Assembly: GCF_000428825.1 (NCBI RefSeq)
Contig: NZ_AUAR01000005.1
Location: 1-64,000 of the forward strand
Origin: Desulfomicrobium escambiense DSM 10707
Lineage (GTDB): Bacteria > Desulfobacterota > Desulfovibrionia > Desulfovibrionales > Desulfomicrobiaceae
Direction: 5' to 3'
DNA length: 64,000 nt
Part shown: positions 14,960-26,422 of the stretch, piece by piece
Numbering within the stretch: the first letter of the stretch is position 1
Layout of the letters: each line of letters begins with the position of its first letter
Notes under the pieces: generated by a model
What the model was told of the DNA's origin: nothing
The model's input: the letters and a program-made list of their open reading frames with translations, nothing else
The model's database searches: none
Program-made: the position numbers and the translations under genes

Positions 14960-15754
14960 CTAGGCGAAAAAGGGAAAAAGCGCAGCCAGGCCGCAGTAGA
15001 GCGGCAGGGTGAAAAGCAGGCTGTCGATGCGGTCCAGGATGCCGCCGTGGCCGGGCAGGACCCAGCCCGAGTCCTTGATGCCCTGCCTGCGCTTCAATGC
15101 GGACTCGAAGAAGTCCCCGGTCTGGGCGGCGATGTTGAGCCCGGCCCCGAGCAGGGCGAAGGCCTGCCACCCGGCCGTGCCGAAGGCGAGTCCGAAAGCG
15201 GTGCTGACCGCGACGCTCGCGGCCAAGCCGCCGATGCTCCCGGCCCATGTCTTTTTCGGGCTCACGGAAGGCCAGATCTTGGCTCCGCCCAGATAGCTGC
15301 CCGCATAGTAGGCCCCGGTGTCGGCGGCGAAGGTCGTCAGCAGCACGAGGCCGATCTCCGGCGCGGAGACGGTGCGGAAGAGCCGCAGGATGAAGGGCAG
15401 GTACAGCAGCCCGGTCAGCAGGATCTGGCTGTCTTGCAAGGCGTCGGGGAAGCGTGCGCGGTCATGCTGGGCCAGGAACGCCAGAGCCATGCCGAGCATC
15501 GCCAGGCACGCCAGGGCGGTGCCGGACCAGGTCAGCGGAGCCCAGACGAGGCCCAGGGCCAAGAGCGTCCCGCCGGCTTTCCATGCGATTTTTTCCCGCA
15601 GCGGCCAGAACATGGCGTAGAATTCCAGAAGGCCCAGGCCGGCCACTGCCGCGATGGCCAGGCTCAGGACCGGATCGCCGCTGAAAATAGCCCAGCCCAG
15701 AAGCGGCAGCAGGATGACTGAGGTCAGCACGCGTTGCAGATGAGCACTTTTCAT
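14960..15754 (-). CDS. cdsA: phosphatidate cytidylyltransferase
   Basis: Makes CDP-diacylglycerol from CTP and phosphatidate for phospholipid synthesis in the inner membrane. The 264-residue polytopic protein ends with the family signature (SALKRRQGIKDSGWVLPGHG, then GILDRIDSLLF), preceded by SPKKTWAGSIGG. The ATG overlaps the uppS stop by 4 bases (ATGA), so the two are translationally coupled. Confidence 0.95.
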   Translation of the reverse strand: MKSAHLQRVLTSVILLPLLGWAIFSGDPVLSLAIAAVAGLGLLEFYAMFWPLREKIAWKAGGTLLALGLVWAPLTWSGTALACLAMLGMALAFLAQHDRARFPDALQDSQILLTGLLYLPFILRLFRTVSAPEIGLVLLTTFAADTGAYYAGSYLGGAKIWPSVSPKKTWAGSIGGLAASVAVSTAFGLAFGTAGWQAFALLGAGLNIAAQTGDFFESALKRRQGIKDSGWVLPGHGGILDRIDSLLFTLPLYCGLAALFPFFA

Positions 15755-16452
15755 GCGGTCTGCTCTCCGGTCGTCCCGAAGCGGCGCTGCCGCGCGGCGT
15801 AGTCCGCCAGGGCGGTCTGGAGTTCAGGGCCGTGGAAGTCGGGCCAGGCCACATCCGTAAAGTAGAGCTCGCTGTACGCGCTCTGGAAGAGCAGGTAGTT
15901 GCTGAGCCGCAACTCGCCGCTGGTGCGGATGATGATGTCCGGGTCGGGCATGCCGGCGGTGTAGAGTTCCGCTGCGAACACGTCCTCGGTCAGATCCGAG
16001 GGCCGGACGCCCTTGCGCAGCACGGCCTGGCAGGCGCGCAGAATTTCAAGCCGTCCCGAATAGTTGAGGGCCAGGTTCAGGTTCATGCCCGTGCAGCCGG
16101 CGGTCTTGTCCACGGCGTGGCGGAGGACCTGCCTGGTGGCCATGGGCAGCTCGTCCATCTCGCCCAGGACGTTCAGGCGGATGGACTGCTCCAGCAGGGA
16201 CGGCAGTTCCGCGCTCAGGAACTCCCGCAGCAGGTTGAAGAGGAAGCCGACCTCCTGCTTGGGCCGCGACCAGTTCTCCTTGGAGAAGGTGTAGAGGGTC
16301 AGGTAGGGGATGCCGAGTTTGCGGCATTCCCGCACGATCTCCCTGGCGGTCTCGGTGCCGGCCTTGTGCCCGGCGCTGCGGTCCAGGCCGCGGGCCTTGG
16401 CCCAACGGCCGTTGCCGTCCATGATGATGGCGAGATGGGTGAGCGGTGGCAT
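15751..16452 (-). CDS. uppS: undecaprenyl diphosphate synthase
   Basis: Cis-prenyltransferase that extends farnesyl diphosphate to the C55 carrier used for cell-wall and surface polysaccharide synthesis. IIMDGNGRWAKARG near the N-terminus, TLYTFSKENWSRP, and the C-terminal RTSGELRLSNYLLFQSAYSE are diagnostic. 233 residues. It sits 9 bases after frr. Confidence 0.96.
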   Translation of the reverse strand: MPPLTHLAIIMDGNGRWAKARGLDRSAGHKAGTETAREIVRECRKLGIPYLTLYTFSKENWSRPKQEVGFLFNLLREFLSAELPSLLEQSIRLNVLGEMDELPMATRQVLRHAVDKTAGCTGMNLNLALNYSGRLEILRACQAVLRKGVRPSDLTEDVFAAELYTAGMPDPDIIIRTSGELRLSNYLLFQSAYSELYFTDVAWPDFHGPELQTALADYAARQRRFGTTGEQTA

Positions 16453-16461
16453 GAACTGGCT

Positions 16462-17016
16462 CTAGATCTCCATGATTTCCTTTTCTTTTTCCGCCAGGGC
16501 CGCGTCGGCCTTCTTGACGAAGCTGTCCGTGGCCTTCTGCACCTCGTCCTGGGCCTTGTGCAGATCGTCCTCGCTGATCTCCTTGGCGGTCTGCATCTTC
16601 TTCAGGGCCTCGTTGACGTCGCGGCGCACGTTGCGGATGGCCACCTTGGCCTCCTCGGTGTACTTCTTGGCCATCTTGACCAGGTCCTTGCGGCGTTCCT
16701 CGGTCAGGGGCGGGATGTTGATGCGGATGGCGCGACCGTCGTTGATGGGGGTCAGCCCGAGGTCCGACTTCATGATGGCCTTCTCGATGTTGCTGAAGGC
16801 GTTGCGGTCCCAAGGGGAGATCGAGATGGTCCGGCTGTCGGGAATGGACACCGAGGCGACCTGGTTGAGCGGGGTCGGGGTGCCGTAGTACTCCACCCTG
16901 ATGTTGTCCACCAGGGCCGTGGAGGCGCGGCCGGTGCGCAGCCGCGAAAAATCCTTCTCCAGGCTGTCGATGCTCTTCTGCATCCTGTTCGTGCAATCCT
17001 TGATATGCTTTTCCAT
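16462..17016 (-). CDS. frr: ribosome recycling factor
   Basis: Splits post-termination ribosomes with EF-G. The 184-residue two-domain protein shows the tRNA-mimic helices ([20 protein letters not shown]) and the conserved [22 protein letters not shown] segment (quoted within limits), then [10 protein letters not shown]. Its ATG is one base past the pyrH stop, so it is co-transcribed with pyrH, with the ribosome-binding site inside the end of pyrH. Confidence 0.97.
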   Translation of the reverse strand: MEKHIKDCTNRMQKSIDSLEKDFSRLRTGRASTALVDNIRVEYYGTPTPLNQVASVSIPDSRTISISPWDRNAFSNIEKAIMKSDLGLTPINDGRAIRINIPPLTEERRKDLVKMAKKYTEEAKVAIRNVRRDVNEALKKMQTAKEISEDDLHKAQDEVQKATDSFVKKADAALAEKEKEIMEI

Positions 17017-17017
17017 G

Positions 17018-17737
17018 TCATTCTCCTTGAACGATAGTTCCGACTTCCTCGCCCCTGACCACGCGCTGGATGTTGCCGGGCACGAAGAGATTGAAGACGC
17101 CGATGGGGAGCTTGTTGTCCATGCACAGGGATATGGCCGCAGAGTCCATGACTTTCAGGCGGCGCTGCAGCACGTCGATGTAAGTCAGGCGGTTGAACAT
17201 GACCGCGTCGGAGTGCTTTTCCGGGTCCTTGTCGTAGACGCCGTTGACCCGCGTGGCCTTGAGGATGGCCTCGCACTTGAGCTCCATGGCCCGGATGACA
17301 GCCGCCGTGTCCGTGGTGAAATAGGGGATGCCCGTGCCCGCTGCGCAGATGACCACGCGGCCCTTTTCCAAGTGGCGGATGGCGCGGCGGCGGATGTAGG
17401 GCTCGGCCACTTCCTTCATGTCGATGGCCGTCATGACGCGGGTCGTGACGCCGAGCTTCTCCAGGGCGTCCTGCACGGCCAGGGCGTTCATGACCGTGGC
17501 CAGCATGCCCATGTAGTCGGCCGAGGCGCGGTCCATGCCCTTGGAGGAGACGGACACGCCCCTGAAGATGTTGCCGCCGCCGATGACAAGGCTGAGCTGT
17601 ACGCCCAGGGAGGCCGCCTCGACCAGCTCGCTGCAGATGGACTGGATGGTCGCGGGCTCGATGCCGAACCCCTGTTCTCCGGCCAGGGCTTCTCCGCTCA
17701 GTTTGAGCATGACTCTGCCGTATCGGAGCTTGTCCAT
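17018..17737 (-). CDS. pyrH: UMP kinase
   Basis: Phosphorylates UMP to UDP; hexameric bacterial amino-acid-kinase-fold enzyme. [17 protein letters not shown] at the start, [10 protein letters not shown], and [16 protein letters not shown] are hallmarks. 239 residues. AAGGA is six bases before the ATG. Two terminator-like hairpins and a candidate promoter lie between tsf and this gene, so it can be expressed separately from rpsB-tsf. Confidence 0.97.
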   Translation of the reverse strand: MDKLRYGRVMLKLSGEALAGEQGFGIEPATIQSICSELVEAASLGVQLSLVIGGGNIFRGVSVSSKGMDRASADYMGMLATVMNALAVQDALEKLGVTTRVMTAIDMKEVAEPYIRRRAIRHLEKGRVVICAAGTGIPYFTTDTAAVIRAMELKCEAILKATRVNGVYDKDPEKHSDAVMFNRLTYIDVLQRRLKVMDSAAISLCMDNKLPIGVFNLFVPGNIQRVVRGEEVGTIVQGE

Positions 17738-17770
17738 ATGTTCCTTACCTCGTGCTGAAAGGTGAACGAA

Positions 17771-17797
17771 AAGGAGGCCGGGATGCCCAGCCTCCTT
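17771..17797 (-). terminator. terminator-like hairpin in the pyrH leader
   Basis: AAGGAGGC and GCCTCCTT form an 8-bp stem with an inner GGG/CCC, followed by TTTTCG on the minus strand. It starts only about 5 bases after the predicted transcription start of pyrH and 34 bases before its ATG. It could attenuate pyrH or be a second terminator for tsf. Confidence 0.5.
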
Positions 17798-17808
17798 CTC
17801 GACAAAAG

Positions 17809-17837
17809 TCTATAGCCATTTCGGAGGACCGGCGCAA
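17809..17837 (-). promoter_or_regulatory. candidate pyrH promoter
   Basis: TTGCGC, exactly 17 bases, TATAGA on the minus strand, between the tsf terminator and the pyrH leader hairpin. The -10 element is good, the -35 moderate. Confidence 0.5.
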
Positions 17838-17886
17838 CAGGAGCCGGACGCGTCCTGTCATCATGGCCGGAGGGAGCGGAAGGGCC

Positions 17887-17912
17887 AAAAAAAAGGGCCT
17901 TGCGGCCCTTTT
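17887..17912 (-). terminator. tsf terminator
   Basis: Minus strand: AAAAGGGCC-GCAA-GGCCCTTTT followed by a further run of T, starting directly after the tsf TAA. A textbook intrinsic terminator. Confidence 0.9.
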
Positions 17913-17913
17913 C

Positions 17914-18717
17914 TTATGCGCCAATCGCGAACCGGTAAAACCGGGCGATGTCAGCGTTCTTCCCGAGAAGATCCTTGATGGTCTTCTTGTCGTCCTTGAT
18001 GAAGACCTGCTCGCGAAGGCAGACTTCCTGATAGTACTTGCGGATGCGGCCTTCGACGATCTTTTCGGCGATCTGGGCCGGCTTGCCTTCTTCCTTGGCC
18101 TGGTTCAGGTAGATTTCCTTTTCCTGGGCCAGGGTTTCGGCCGGAATCTGGTCGGGGCTCACACAGATCGGATTGGCGGCCGCGATCTGCATGGCCACGT
18201 CCTTGGCCAGCTCGGGGGTGGCCGCGCCGGTCAGTTCGACCAGGACGCCCAGCTTCTTGGTGGAGTGGACGTAGGAGCCGATGACGCCGTCGCCGCTCAG
18301 GGCGACGTAGGCCAGGCGGCCGGTCTGCATGTTCTCGCCGATCTTGCCGATGAGGCCGGAGAGGTCGGTGGCCTCGGCGGGCAGGGCCTCGATGTCGTCC
18401 GTCTTCTTCTCCATGGCCAGCTTGGCGAGCCCTTCGGCGAAGGCGATGAACTCCTCGTTCTTGGCCACGAAGTCGGTCTCGCACTTGAGCTCGCTCATGG
18501 CGGCGGACTTGCCGTCGTCGGCGATGACGACCGTGATCAGACCTTCGGAGGTGGCGCGTCCGGCCTTCTTGGCGGCCTTGGACAGACCCTTCTCGCGAAG
18601 CCAGGCGATGGCCTTTTCCTCGTCGCCGTCGCACTCGCTCAGGGCCTTCTTGCAGTCCATCATGCCCGCGCCGGTGCGGTCGCGCAGGTCCTTAACCATT
18701 GCTGCGGTGATGCTCAT
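17914..18717 (-). CDS. tsf: translation elongation factor Ts
   Basis: Guanine-nucleotide exchange factor for EF-Tu. It starts MSITAAMVKDLRDRTGAGMM, a classic EF-Ts start, and then DCKKAL. The second signature is ELKCETDFVAKNEEF. 267 residues, typical. An upstream open frame to 18894 lies inside rpsB and was discarded. It follows rpsB by 4 bases and ends in a strong terminator. Confidence 0.97.
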   Translation of the reverse strand: MSITAAMVKDLRDRTGAGMMDCKKALSECDGDEEKAIAWLREKGLSKAAKKAGRATSEGLITVVIADDGKSAAMSELKCETDFVAKNEEFIAFAEGLAKLAMEKKTDDIEALPAEATDLSGLIGKIGENMQTGRLAYVALSGDGVIGSYVHSTKKLGVLVELTGAATPELAKDVAMQIAAANPICVSPDQIPAETLAQEKEIYLNQAKEEGKPAQIAEKIVEGRIRKYYQEVCLREQVFIKDDKKTIKDLLGKNADIARFYRFAIGA

Positions 18718-18721
18718 ATCG

Positions 18722-19504
18722 TTATACCTCTTCGTCCGTTTCGGCGGATTCGATGTCTTCGGCGACCGGAATTTCAACTTCGGCGGTCTTGGCTGCCTTG
18801 GGCGCGGGGGTGGTGTCCTTGGCGCTGGCCTGGCCTTCGACGCAGGCGTCGGCCATGGCGGCGGCGAACAGCTTGATGGCGCGGATGGCGTCATCGTTGC
18901 CGGGGATGATGTAGTCGATCAGGTCGGGGTCGCAGTTGGTGTCGACCACGGCCACGATCGGGATGCCGAGCTTGCGGCATTCCTTGACCGCGATCTCTTC
19001 GCGGTGCGGGTCGATGATGAAGGCGGCCGCCGGGGGCTCCTCCATGTCCTTGATGCCGCCGAGCGTCAGGTTCAGCTTGGCGACCTCGCGCTCCATGCCG
19101 ACGATTTCCTTCTTCAGGAAGCGGTTCACGGAGCCGTCCTCGAACATGGCCTCAAGCTTCTTCAGCCGGCCGATGCTGGTGCGGATGGTCTGGTAGTTGG
19201 TCAGGGTGCCGCCCAGCCAGCGGTTGGTGACGTGGAACATGCCGCAGCGCTCGGCTTCGGCCTTGATCACGTCCTGGGCCTGCCGCTTGGTGCCGACGAA
19301 GATGATCTTGCCGCCGCGGGCCACGGTCTCGGCGATGAAGTCGTGGGCCTTGCGGTACAACTTCACGGTCTGCTGCAGGTCGATGATGTGGATGCCCTTG
19401 CGCGCGCCGAAGATGAAGGGGCGCATCTTGGGGTTCCAGCGGCGGGTCTGGTGGCCGAAGTGAACTCCGGTCTCCAGCATCTGTTTCATGGATACGTAAG
19501 GCAT
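18722..19504 (-). CDS. rpsB: 30S ribosomal protein S2
   Basis: 260 residues. It starts [20 protein letters not shown], the universal S2 N-terminus, and has the internal VGTKRQAQD and [14 protein letters not shown] motifs. The C-terminus carries an acidic, Ala-rich tail. AAGGAG precedes the ATG at 19504. The longer frame to 19624 has no support. It is first in the rpsB-tsf pair and lies 129 bases after rnj with no clear terminator, so it may be partly co-transcribed with it. Confidence 0.97.
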   Translation of the reverse strand: MPYVSMKQMLETGVHFGHQTRRWNPKMRPFIFGARKGIHIIDLQQTVKLYRKAHDFIAETVARGGKIIFVGTKRQAQDVIKAEAERCGMFHVTNRWLGGTLTNYQTIRTSIGRLKKLEAMFEDGSVNRFLKKEIVGMEREVAKLNLTLGGIKDMEEPPAAAFIIDPHREEIAVKECRKLGIPIVAVVDTNCDPDLIDYIIPGNDDAIRAIKLFAAAMADACVEGQASAKDTTPAPKAAKTAEVEIPVAEDIESAETDEEV

Positions 19505-19633
19505 GGTTGATCTCCTTGGTTTTTTTCCTCCGCCCGCATGAGCCCGGATGGGCCAAACCAGAGGCGCGGGCGTGTGGAGTGTTTGAGAACTGCAGTCCGT
19601 ACGCGAAGCTGCAGGATTAGGCAAGGGGAAAAA

Positions 19634-21286
<1,653 letters not shown>

Positions 21287-21325
21287 CAAGGGGCTCCGAT
21301 GGTTATGAGGTTCCGTTTTTTGAGG

Positions 21326-21354
21326 AAACTAAGGGAAGAGGGGGGCGAGGACAA
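21326..21354 (-). promoter_or_regulatory. candidate promoter for rnj
   Basis: TTGTCC, 17 bases, TAGTTT on the minus strand, just past the chemoreceptor terminator and about 40 bases before the rnj ATG. Confidence 0.4.
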
Positions 21355-21357
21355 GGC

Positions 21358-21387
21358 AAAAAAATGGGCCGCCTGGAGAGGCGGCCC
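21358..21387 (-). terminator. chemoreceptor terminator
   Basis: A 9-bp stem GGGCCGCCT/AGGCGGCCC with a GGAG-type loop is followed on the minus strand by A then seven T residues. It lies 21 bases after the stop. Confidence 0.88.
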
Positions 21388-21408
21388 GGAGGGGGGAGTG
21401 TCTGCACC

Positions 21409-23472
21409 CTAGATCTTGAACTTGCCGACCATGGTGTCGAGCTCTTCGGCCAGTCCGGACAGGCCCCGGGCGTTGTCGTGCACGGCCGCGGCCGTGGCGG
21501 CGACGTCGCCGGAGACCTCCCGCACCTTGCCCACGTCGCGGGCGATCTCGCGGACCGCCGTGTCGGTGTGGGCCACGTTCTCGTTCACCTGCTGCACGCC
21601 CACGGATGCCTGACCGACGTTCTCGGCGATGTCCTTGGTCGTCACGGACTGCTCCTCCACGGCCGCGGCGATGGTGCCGACGATGGCGTCCACGTCGCCG
21701 ATGACCTCGGTGATCTGTTCGATCTCGCGTACCGTCTGGCTGGTGGCCTGCTGGATGCCCTGGATGCTGTTGCGGATTTCCTCGGTCTCGCGGGCGGTCT
21801 GCTGCGCGAGCTCCTTGATCTCGTTGGCCACAACGGCGAAGCCGCGTCCCGCTTCGCCGGCCCGGGCCGCCTCGATGGTCGCGTTGAGGGCCAGGAGGTT
21901 GGTCTGGGACGAGATGGCCATGATGGACTCGGTGATCTTGCCGATGTCCCGCGTCGCGGCGCCGAGCTCGCTGACCTGGGTCGTGGCCTTGTCCGCCGCT
22001 GTCACGGCCTGTACGGTCATGTCCTTGGCCTTGCCCGTGTTCACGGCGATTTCGGAGATGGTGGCGCTCATCTGTTCGGAGCTGGCGGCCACGGTGCCGA
22101 TGTTGACCGCGTATTCTTCCATCGCCGCGGCCACGGTATTCATGTTGGCGCTCATTTCGTCCGTTGATGATGCGGCGTCGGACGCCGAGCGCGTCATGAC
22201 GTCGGAATACTCCCTGAGGCCCCCGGCGAGTTGCAGCAGCCCTTCGGAGGCCCGTGCGACCTGTCCGGAGTTGCGGGCGACTTCGCCCAGGATGTTGCGG
22301 ATCTTGTCCAGGAGCTTGTTGAACCACGAGCACAGCTCCCCGATTTCATCCCTCGACTTCACGGTCAGGCGGTCGGTGAGGTCGGCCCTGTCTTCGGTGA
22401 TGTCCACGATGCGGGACATCATGTCGCCCAGGGGCCGGACGATGAGGCGCTGCAGGACGAAGGAGCTGACCAGTCCCGCGGCCACGAGGATGAGGCCCAT
22501 GAGGGCCAGGATGTAGAAAGCCACGTCGCGGATGGCGGCGGTCCAGGACGACGCGTCGAAGGCGTAGACCAGCACGCCGACCTGGGTGCCGGCGTAGTCG
22601 TTGACCGGAAAGGCCGCCAGGGCCATGTCCCCGAAGCGCTGGTAGGCGGTGCCCTTCTGCCCCGCAAGCAGGAAGTCGGGGGTGACGAGGCCTTCGACCC
22701 GCCCGTCCTCGGTCGGCGTCACGAGCACGAACTTCCCGCCCACCACGGGGTTCTTGTCCGGATTCTGCAGTTCCGTGGCCACGGAGAGGTTTTCGGCGTT
22801 CATGTAGACCGCCATGCTCCGGCCTTCCCCGGAGGCCGCCCCGGCGATGACGGACTCGAAGGATTCGAGGGTCTCCACGGATCCGAGCTGCCTGCCGCTC
22901 GCGTCCTTGACGGGGGCGATGCCCCGGATGGCGAAGCCGCCGCTACCGACCTCGATGCCCCGCAGGGGCTTGCCGTCGGCGTTGACCTGCATGACCGTCT
23001 GCCGAAAACTCGACAGGTCGTCCGAGATGTCCACCCACTCACCCTTGCGCTTGGTCTGCTTCTCGCGCCACAGGCGCACGAGGCTGCGCGCCGGCGGGAG
23101 GTGGAAATGCAGCTGCATGGCCTTGCCCGAAACCTCCTTGAAGCCCGAGAGGTCGTCGGACAGCAGGGCGCGCAACTCTTCCCTGGCGCGCTGCAGGGTG
23201 GGGTCGCTTTCGTTTTCGAGGTTGCCGAGGTGGGCGAGTTCGAAGGCCTGGATGACGTCCGTGCGGCGGGAAAAAAGGGCGGCCTTCTCCAGGCCCTGGG
23301 CCGCTAGCGTCTCGATGGCCGTGTTGACCTCGCGCGATTTCTCCTCGGCGATGGAGCGCAGAAGCTGCCCCTGGAATTCGGTGAGTTGGCCGCGGATGAG
23401 CAGCGCTCCGGCAAGTCCGAGACAGACCACTGTCAGGAAAAGCGGGAGTACGAATTTTGTCCTGAGTTTCAT
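21409..23472 (-). CDS. methyl-accepting chemotaxis protein
   Basis: Transmembrane chemoreceptor of 687 residues. A membrane span (about 7-27) is followed by a periplasmic sensor of roughly 275 residues that looks like a Cache-type domain. A second span (about 308-330), a HAMP domain and a long coiled signalling domain complete it. The hairpin tip is marked by [20 protein letters not shown] and the following LAQQT, as in other receptors. No C-terminal CheR-docking pentapeptide is visible; it ends MVGKFKI. The ATG at 23472 has GGAG at ideal spacing; upstream Met codons do not. The ligand is unknown. It is isolated from other chemotaxis genes and has its own AT-rich promoter region and terminator. 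Confidence 0.93.
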   Translation of the reverse strand: MKLRTKFVLPLFLTVVCLGLAGALLIRGQLTEFQGQLLRSIAEEKSREVNTAIETLAAQGLEKAALFSRRTDVIQAFELAHLGNLENESDPTLQRAREELRALLSDDLSGFKEVSGKAMQLHFHLPPARSLVRLWREKQTKRKGEWVDISDDLSSFRQTVMQVNADGKPLRGIEVGSGGFAIRGIAPVKDASGRQLGSVETLESFESVIAGAASGEGRSMAVYMNAENLSVATELQNPDKNPVVGGKFVLVTPTEDGRVEGLVTPDFLLAGQKGTAYQRFGDMALAAFPVNDYAGTQVGVLVYAFDASSWTAAIRDVAFYILALMGLILVAAGLVSSFVLQRLIVRPLGDMMSRIVDITEDRADLTDRLTVKSRDEIGELCSWFNKLLDKIRNILGEVARNSGQVARASEGLLQLAGGLREYSDVMTRSASDAASSTDEMSANMNTVAAAMEEYAVNIGTVAASSEQMSATISEIAVNTGKAKDMTVQAVTAADKATTQVSELGAATRDIGKITESIMAISSQTNLLALNATIEAARAGEAGRGFAVVANEIKELAQQTARETEEIRNSIQGIQQATSQTVREIEQITEVIGDVDAIVGTIAAAVEEQSVTTKDIAENVGQASVGVQQVNENVAHTDTAVREIARDVGKVREVSGDVAATAAAVHDNARGLSGLAEELDTMVGKFKI

Positions 23473-23602
23473 ACAGTTCTCCATAAAGCAAATTCTGCTC
23501 CAAAGCATTGACGCATAGGAGGTGAATCGTCACATATCATGGCAATTTTTCGATATCAACTTTTGAGCAGAAATAAAATCTTGTCTACGAATAGGAATTG
23601 AT

Positions 23603-23631
23603 ATGCATAGGATGCATTGATTAATTGTCGA
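23603..23631 (-). promoter_or_regulatory. candidate chemoreceptor promoter with ATGCAT repeats
   Basis: TCGACA, 16 bases, TATGCA on the minus strand. Two copies of ATGCAT (23603-23608 and 23612-23617) overlap the -10 and the spacer. The surrounding 100 bases are much richer in A and T than the genes on either side. Confidence 0.3.
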
Positions 23632-23641
23632 GAAAATAAAG

Positions 23642-23674
23642 AAAAAAGCCCCGGGATTGACTCAATCCCGGGGC
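23642..23674 (-). terminator. terminator of the molybdo-oxidoreductase operon
   Basis: A stem of about 10 bp (GCCCCGGGAT/ATCCCGGGGC) is followed by six T residues on the minus strand, 26 bases after the ferredoxin-subunit stop. Confidence 0.88.
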
Positions 23675-23700
23675 GCTTGTGAGACAAGCAGAGTTTTGAG

Positions 23701-24150
23701 CTATTTTTTTCGTTCAAGACACAGCGCGTGTGTCGTGCATGCAGTCACACAGGCTGGTTCGAGTCCTGCGTCGAGCCTGTCCATGCAGTAGTCGCACTTC
23801 CCGACGACATTCTCCTCTTCATGCAGAACGGGGATGTTCCATGGGCAGGCGGAGATGCATGATTCACACCCGATGCAAAGCTCCTTGATCACGTAGACCA
23901 GGCCGTCGGATTCTCTGCGCACCATGGCCTGCGTAGGGCATGCCGCGACGCAAGCCGGATCTTCGCAATGGTAGCAGCTGCGGAAGGACGCCTTCATGAC
24001 GATCTTTCCGTCCTTGAATTCAGGAGCGCCGGATGTATGCACGGCGTACTTGATGCCGACGGGATTGTTGTTCTTGACCTTGCAGTGCACCTCGCAGGCT
24101 TTGCAGTGGATGCAACGCGACTTGTCCAATTTCATTCTGTATTTGCTCAT
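23701..24150 (-). CDS. four-cluster ferredoxin subunit (DmsB/PsrB type)
   Basis: 149 residues with four cysteine groups: CIHCKACEVHC, CYHCEDPACVAAC, CIGCESCISAC and CDYC with a later CVTAC. These would carry four 4Fe-4S clusters and pass electrons to or from the molybdenum subunit encoded upstream. There is no Tat or Sec signal and no membrane anchor gene next to it. GGGGAGG precedes the ATG at 24150; the longer frame to 24207 runs into the neighbour and is not needed. It lies 11 bases after the large subunit and is followed by the operon terminator. Confidence 0.9.
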   Translation of the reverse strand: MSKYRMKLDKSRCIHCKACEVHCKVKNNNPVGIKYAVHTSGAPEFKDGKIVMKASFRSCYHCEDPACVAACPTQAMVRRESDGLVYVIKELCIGCESCISACPWNIPVLHEEENVVGKCDYCMDRLDAGLEPACVTACTTHALCLERKK

Positions 24151-24161
24151 CGTTGCCTCCC

Positions 24162-26249
24162 CTAGATTTTGCGCACGCCGACAAAGTGTTCCTGCATGGA
24201 CAGACATCCGCCGCCCTTGTCCCAGGATTCAAGACCGCCAGGCATCAGTTCGTTGTCGGATGCGCCCTTGCCGATGGCCCTGGATTCGGGCGGCAGCTTG
24301 TGGCCGAACCCGTGCACCATGAACAGGGCTTCGGGGTGGACGCATTCGGTCACGAAAGCCTTGAGCTTGCCGGTCTGCCCTTTGCCCGAGAAAATCTCGA
24401 CCATGTCGCCATCGGCGATGCCCAGCTTTTCGGCGCGGCTGGGGTGAATCCAGGCCGTGTTTTCAGGCATCTGCTCGGCCAGTAGCGGGTTGTTCACGGT
24501 GTGCCCCTGGGTGTGGACGCCGACTCGGCCGAAGGCGATGCGGAACATGCCTTCTGGCGGGCTTGCCGGCGAGACGTACGAGGGAAGGGTCTCGTGTCCG
24601 GCCTTGGCCCACTTGCCGCTGACCATCTCGATCTTGCCCGAAGGCGTCGGCAGCTTGACCTCGGACATGGGGCGGTAGAGGGGCTTGTCGGCCAGTTCCA
24701 CGAAGCCTTTGGCGTCGAAGTCCTCGATGGTCACGCCCGTGTCCTGGAGCTGGTAGTTCCAGATGTCCTCGATGCTGTCGAAAGCCAGGCCGTCGACGCC
24801 CAGGCGTTTGGCCAGACCGCAGAGGATTTCCCACTCGGCCTTGGAGTCGAAGGTGGGTTCCTGGGCCCGCTTGCGCACGAAGAACTGGGGCTTGAGACCC
24901 GACTTTCCGGCGATGATGCTTTCCCGCGCCAGGTAGGTGGACAGGGGCAGAACCACGTCGGAGTGCCAGGCCGTGTCGGACCAGGAGAAGGTGACGCTGA
25001 CCAGCAGGTCGAGCTTTTCCCATTTCTTCTTCACGGCCTCGGGGTCCGGCATGGCCATGAGGGGGTCGTGGCGGAAACACAGGTAGGCTCGGATGGGGTA
25101 CGGCTCGCCCGTGACGATGGCGTCGTAGGCCAGGTTGACGAGGCCCGGGCCGGCGTCGAACTGCGGGTACTTCCAGCCCACGCCGTCGGCGCGCTTCTCT
25201 TCGGGTTTGGGGAAGAGGTCCACAAGCTTCTTGAGGCCTTTGCGGCCCACTTCCTTGGCCGTGTTGACGAAGGGCAGGCCGCCCTTGGCGCCGAAGGCCC
25301 CCAGCAGGGCGTTGATGATGTAGGCCGTGCGGCAGACCTGGAAGGAGTCGTTGTAGCGGGCGACCATCCAGCCCGGATGCCAGATGACGCTGGGCGCAGC
25401 GGCGGACAGCTGGCGGGCCAGATCGCGGATGCCCTCGGCCGTGGCGCCGGTCTCGGCGGCGGCCCACTCGGGCGTGTAGGGTTTGACGAATTCCTTGAGG
25501 CGGTCGAAGCCTTCCACGAACTGCTCGACGTATTCCTTGTTGTAGAGGTCATCGTAGATCAGGGCGTGGATGACGCCCAGGTTGAAGGCGTAGTCCGTGC
25601 CGGGGCGGATCAGGAAGAAGTTGTCGGCCTTGCTCGCGCTGACCGTGCCGCGGATGTCGATGACGGTCAGCTTGGCCCCGCCGGCGATGCCGTCCAGAGT
25701 CGCATTGACCTCGGCGACGTTGATGGCCTCCATGATGTTGCGGGTCTGGAGGATGATGTGCTTGGCGTTGCGCAGGTCATAGGCGACCATCTTGCGGCCC
25801 ACGCCGATGACGGACTGGGCGCCATGCTGCACGTTGCGGGCGCAGGACGCGTCGTGGTTGCAGTAGTTGGGCGATCCGATGCCGCGCATGAACGCCTGAT
25901 GCAGGTCGGGGAAGGGGCCGCCGCGGTCGGACCAGAGCACGGAACGCGGGCCGTGTTCGGCCATGATGCCTTGGAGCTTGTTGGCCACGTAGTGCAGGGC
26001 TTCGTCCCAGGACACGGCCTTCCACTTGCCTTCGCCGCGTTCGCCCACGCGGATCAGCGGCGTCTGGGGTTTTTCCGGATCCTGCTCCAGGGCGATGCCC
26101 GCAGCGCCGCGGGCGCACAGTCCGCCTTTGAGGGGGGAAAATTCGTTACCCTGGATGCGCGCGGCCTTTCCGTCCCGCACGTCCACCTGGATGGGGCAGC
26201 GCACGGTGCACATGCCGCAGACACTGAACACTGATTTGGTTGCCGTCAT
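24162..26249 (-). CDS. molybdopterin oxidoreductase catalytic subunit
   Basis: DMSO-reductase-superfamily protein of 695 residues. The N-terminal 4Fe-4S site is CGMCTVRC with a distal cysteine in GGLCARG. The bis-MGD domains follow, and the C-terminal domain has NTAWIHPSRAEKLGIADGD (shown in part) and GHTVNNPLL. C130 or C136 (NYCNHDASCARN) are candidates for the metal ligand. The overall look is closest to the PhsA/PsrA (thiosulfate/polysulfide reductase) branch. The start is MTATKSVFSVCGMC, so there is no twin-arginine leader and the enzyme should be cytoplasmic. With the ferredoxin subunit it forms a two-gene operon without a membrane subunit. The substrate cannot be told from sequence. Confidence 0.88.
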   Translation of the reverse strand: MTATKSVFSVCGMCTVRCPIQVDVRDGKAARIQGNEFSPLKGGLCARGAAGIALEQDPEKPQTPLIRVGERGEGKWKAVSWDEALHYVANKLQGIMAEHGPRSVLWSDRGGPFPDLHQAFMRGIGSPNYCNHDASCARNVQHGAQSVIGVGRKMVAYDLRNAKHIILQTRNIMEAINVAEVNATLDGIAGGAKLTVIDIRGTVSASKADNFFLIRPGTDYAFNLGVIHALIYDDLYNKEYVEQFVEGFDRLKEFVKPYTPEWAAAETGATAEGIRDLARQLSAAAPSVIWHPGWMVARYNDSFQVCRTAYIINALLGAFGAKGGLPFVNTAKEVGRKGLKKLVDLFPKPEEKRADGVGWKYPQFDAGPGLVNLAYDAIVTGEPYPIRAYLCFRHDPLMAMPDPEAVKKKWEKLDLLVSVTFSWSDTAWHSDVVLPLSTYLARESIIAGKSGLKPQFFVRKRAQEPTFDSKAEWEILCGLAKRLGVDGLAFDSIEDIWNYQLQDTGVTIEDFDAKGFVELADKPLYRPMSEVKLPTPSGKIEMVSGKWAKAGHETLPSYVSPASPPEGMFRIAFGRVGVHTQGHTVNNPLLAEQMPENTAWIHPSRAEKLGIADGDMVEIFSGKGQTGKLKAFVTECVHPEALFMVHGFGHKLPPESRAIGKGASDNELMPGGLESWDKGGGCLSMQEHFVGVRKI

Positions 26250-26422
26250 GGCCTTCTCCCGGTGCTAAAGCGCGAAGCACGAATACGCCGGCCTCGCTGG
26301 GGTTTTCACGATATGATTTCTCGTCACTAACTCCAGACGGCTTTTCTGCAAAACGGAGGGCCAGAAAGTTCATTATTTCACAAAGCAAAGTCGGTGCGTC
26401 GTGGGTGTATCGGCCTCGGGCG

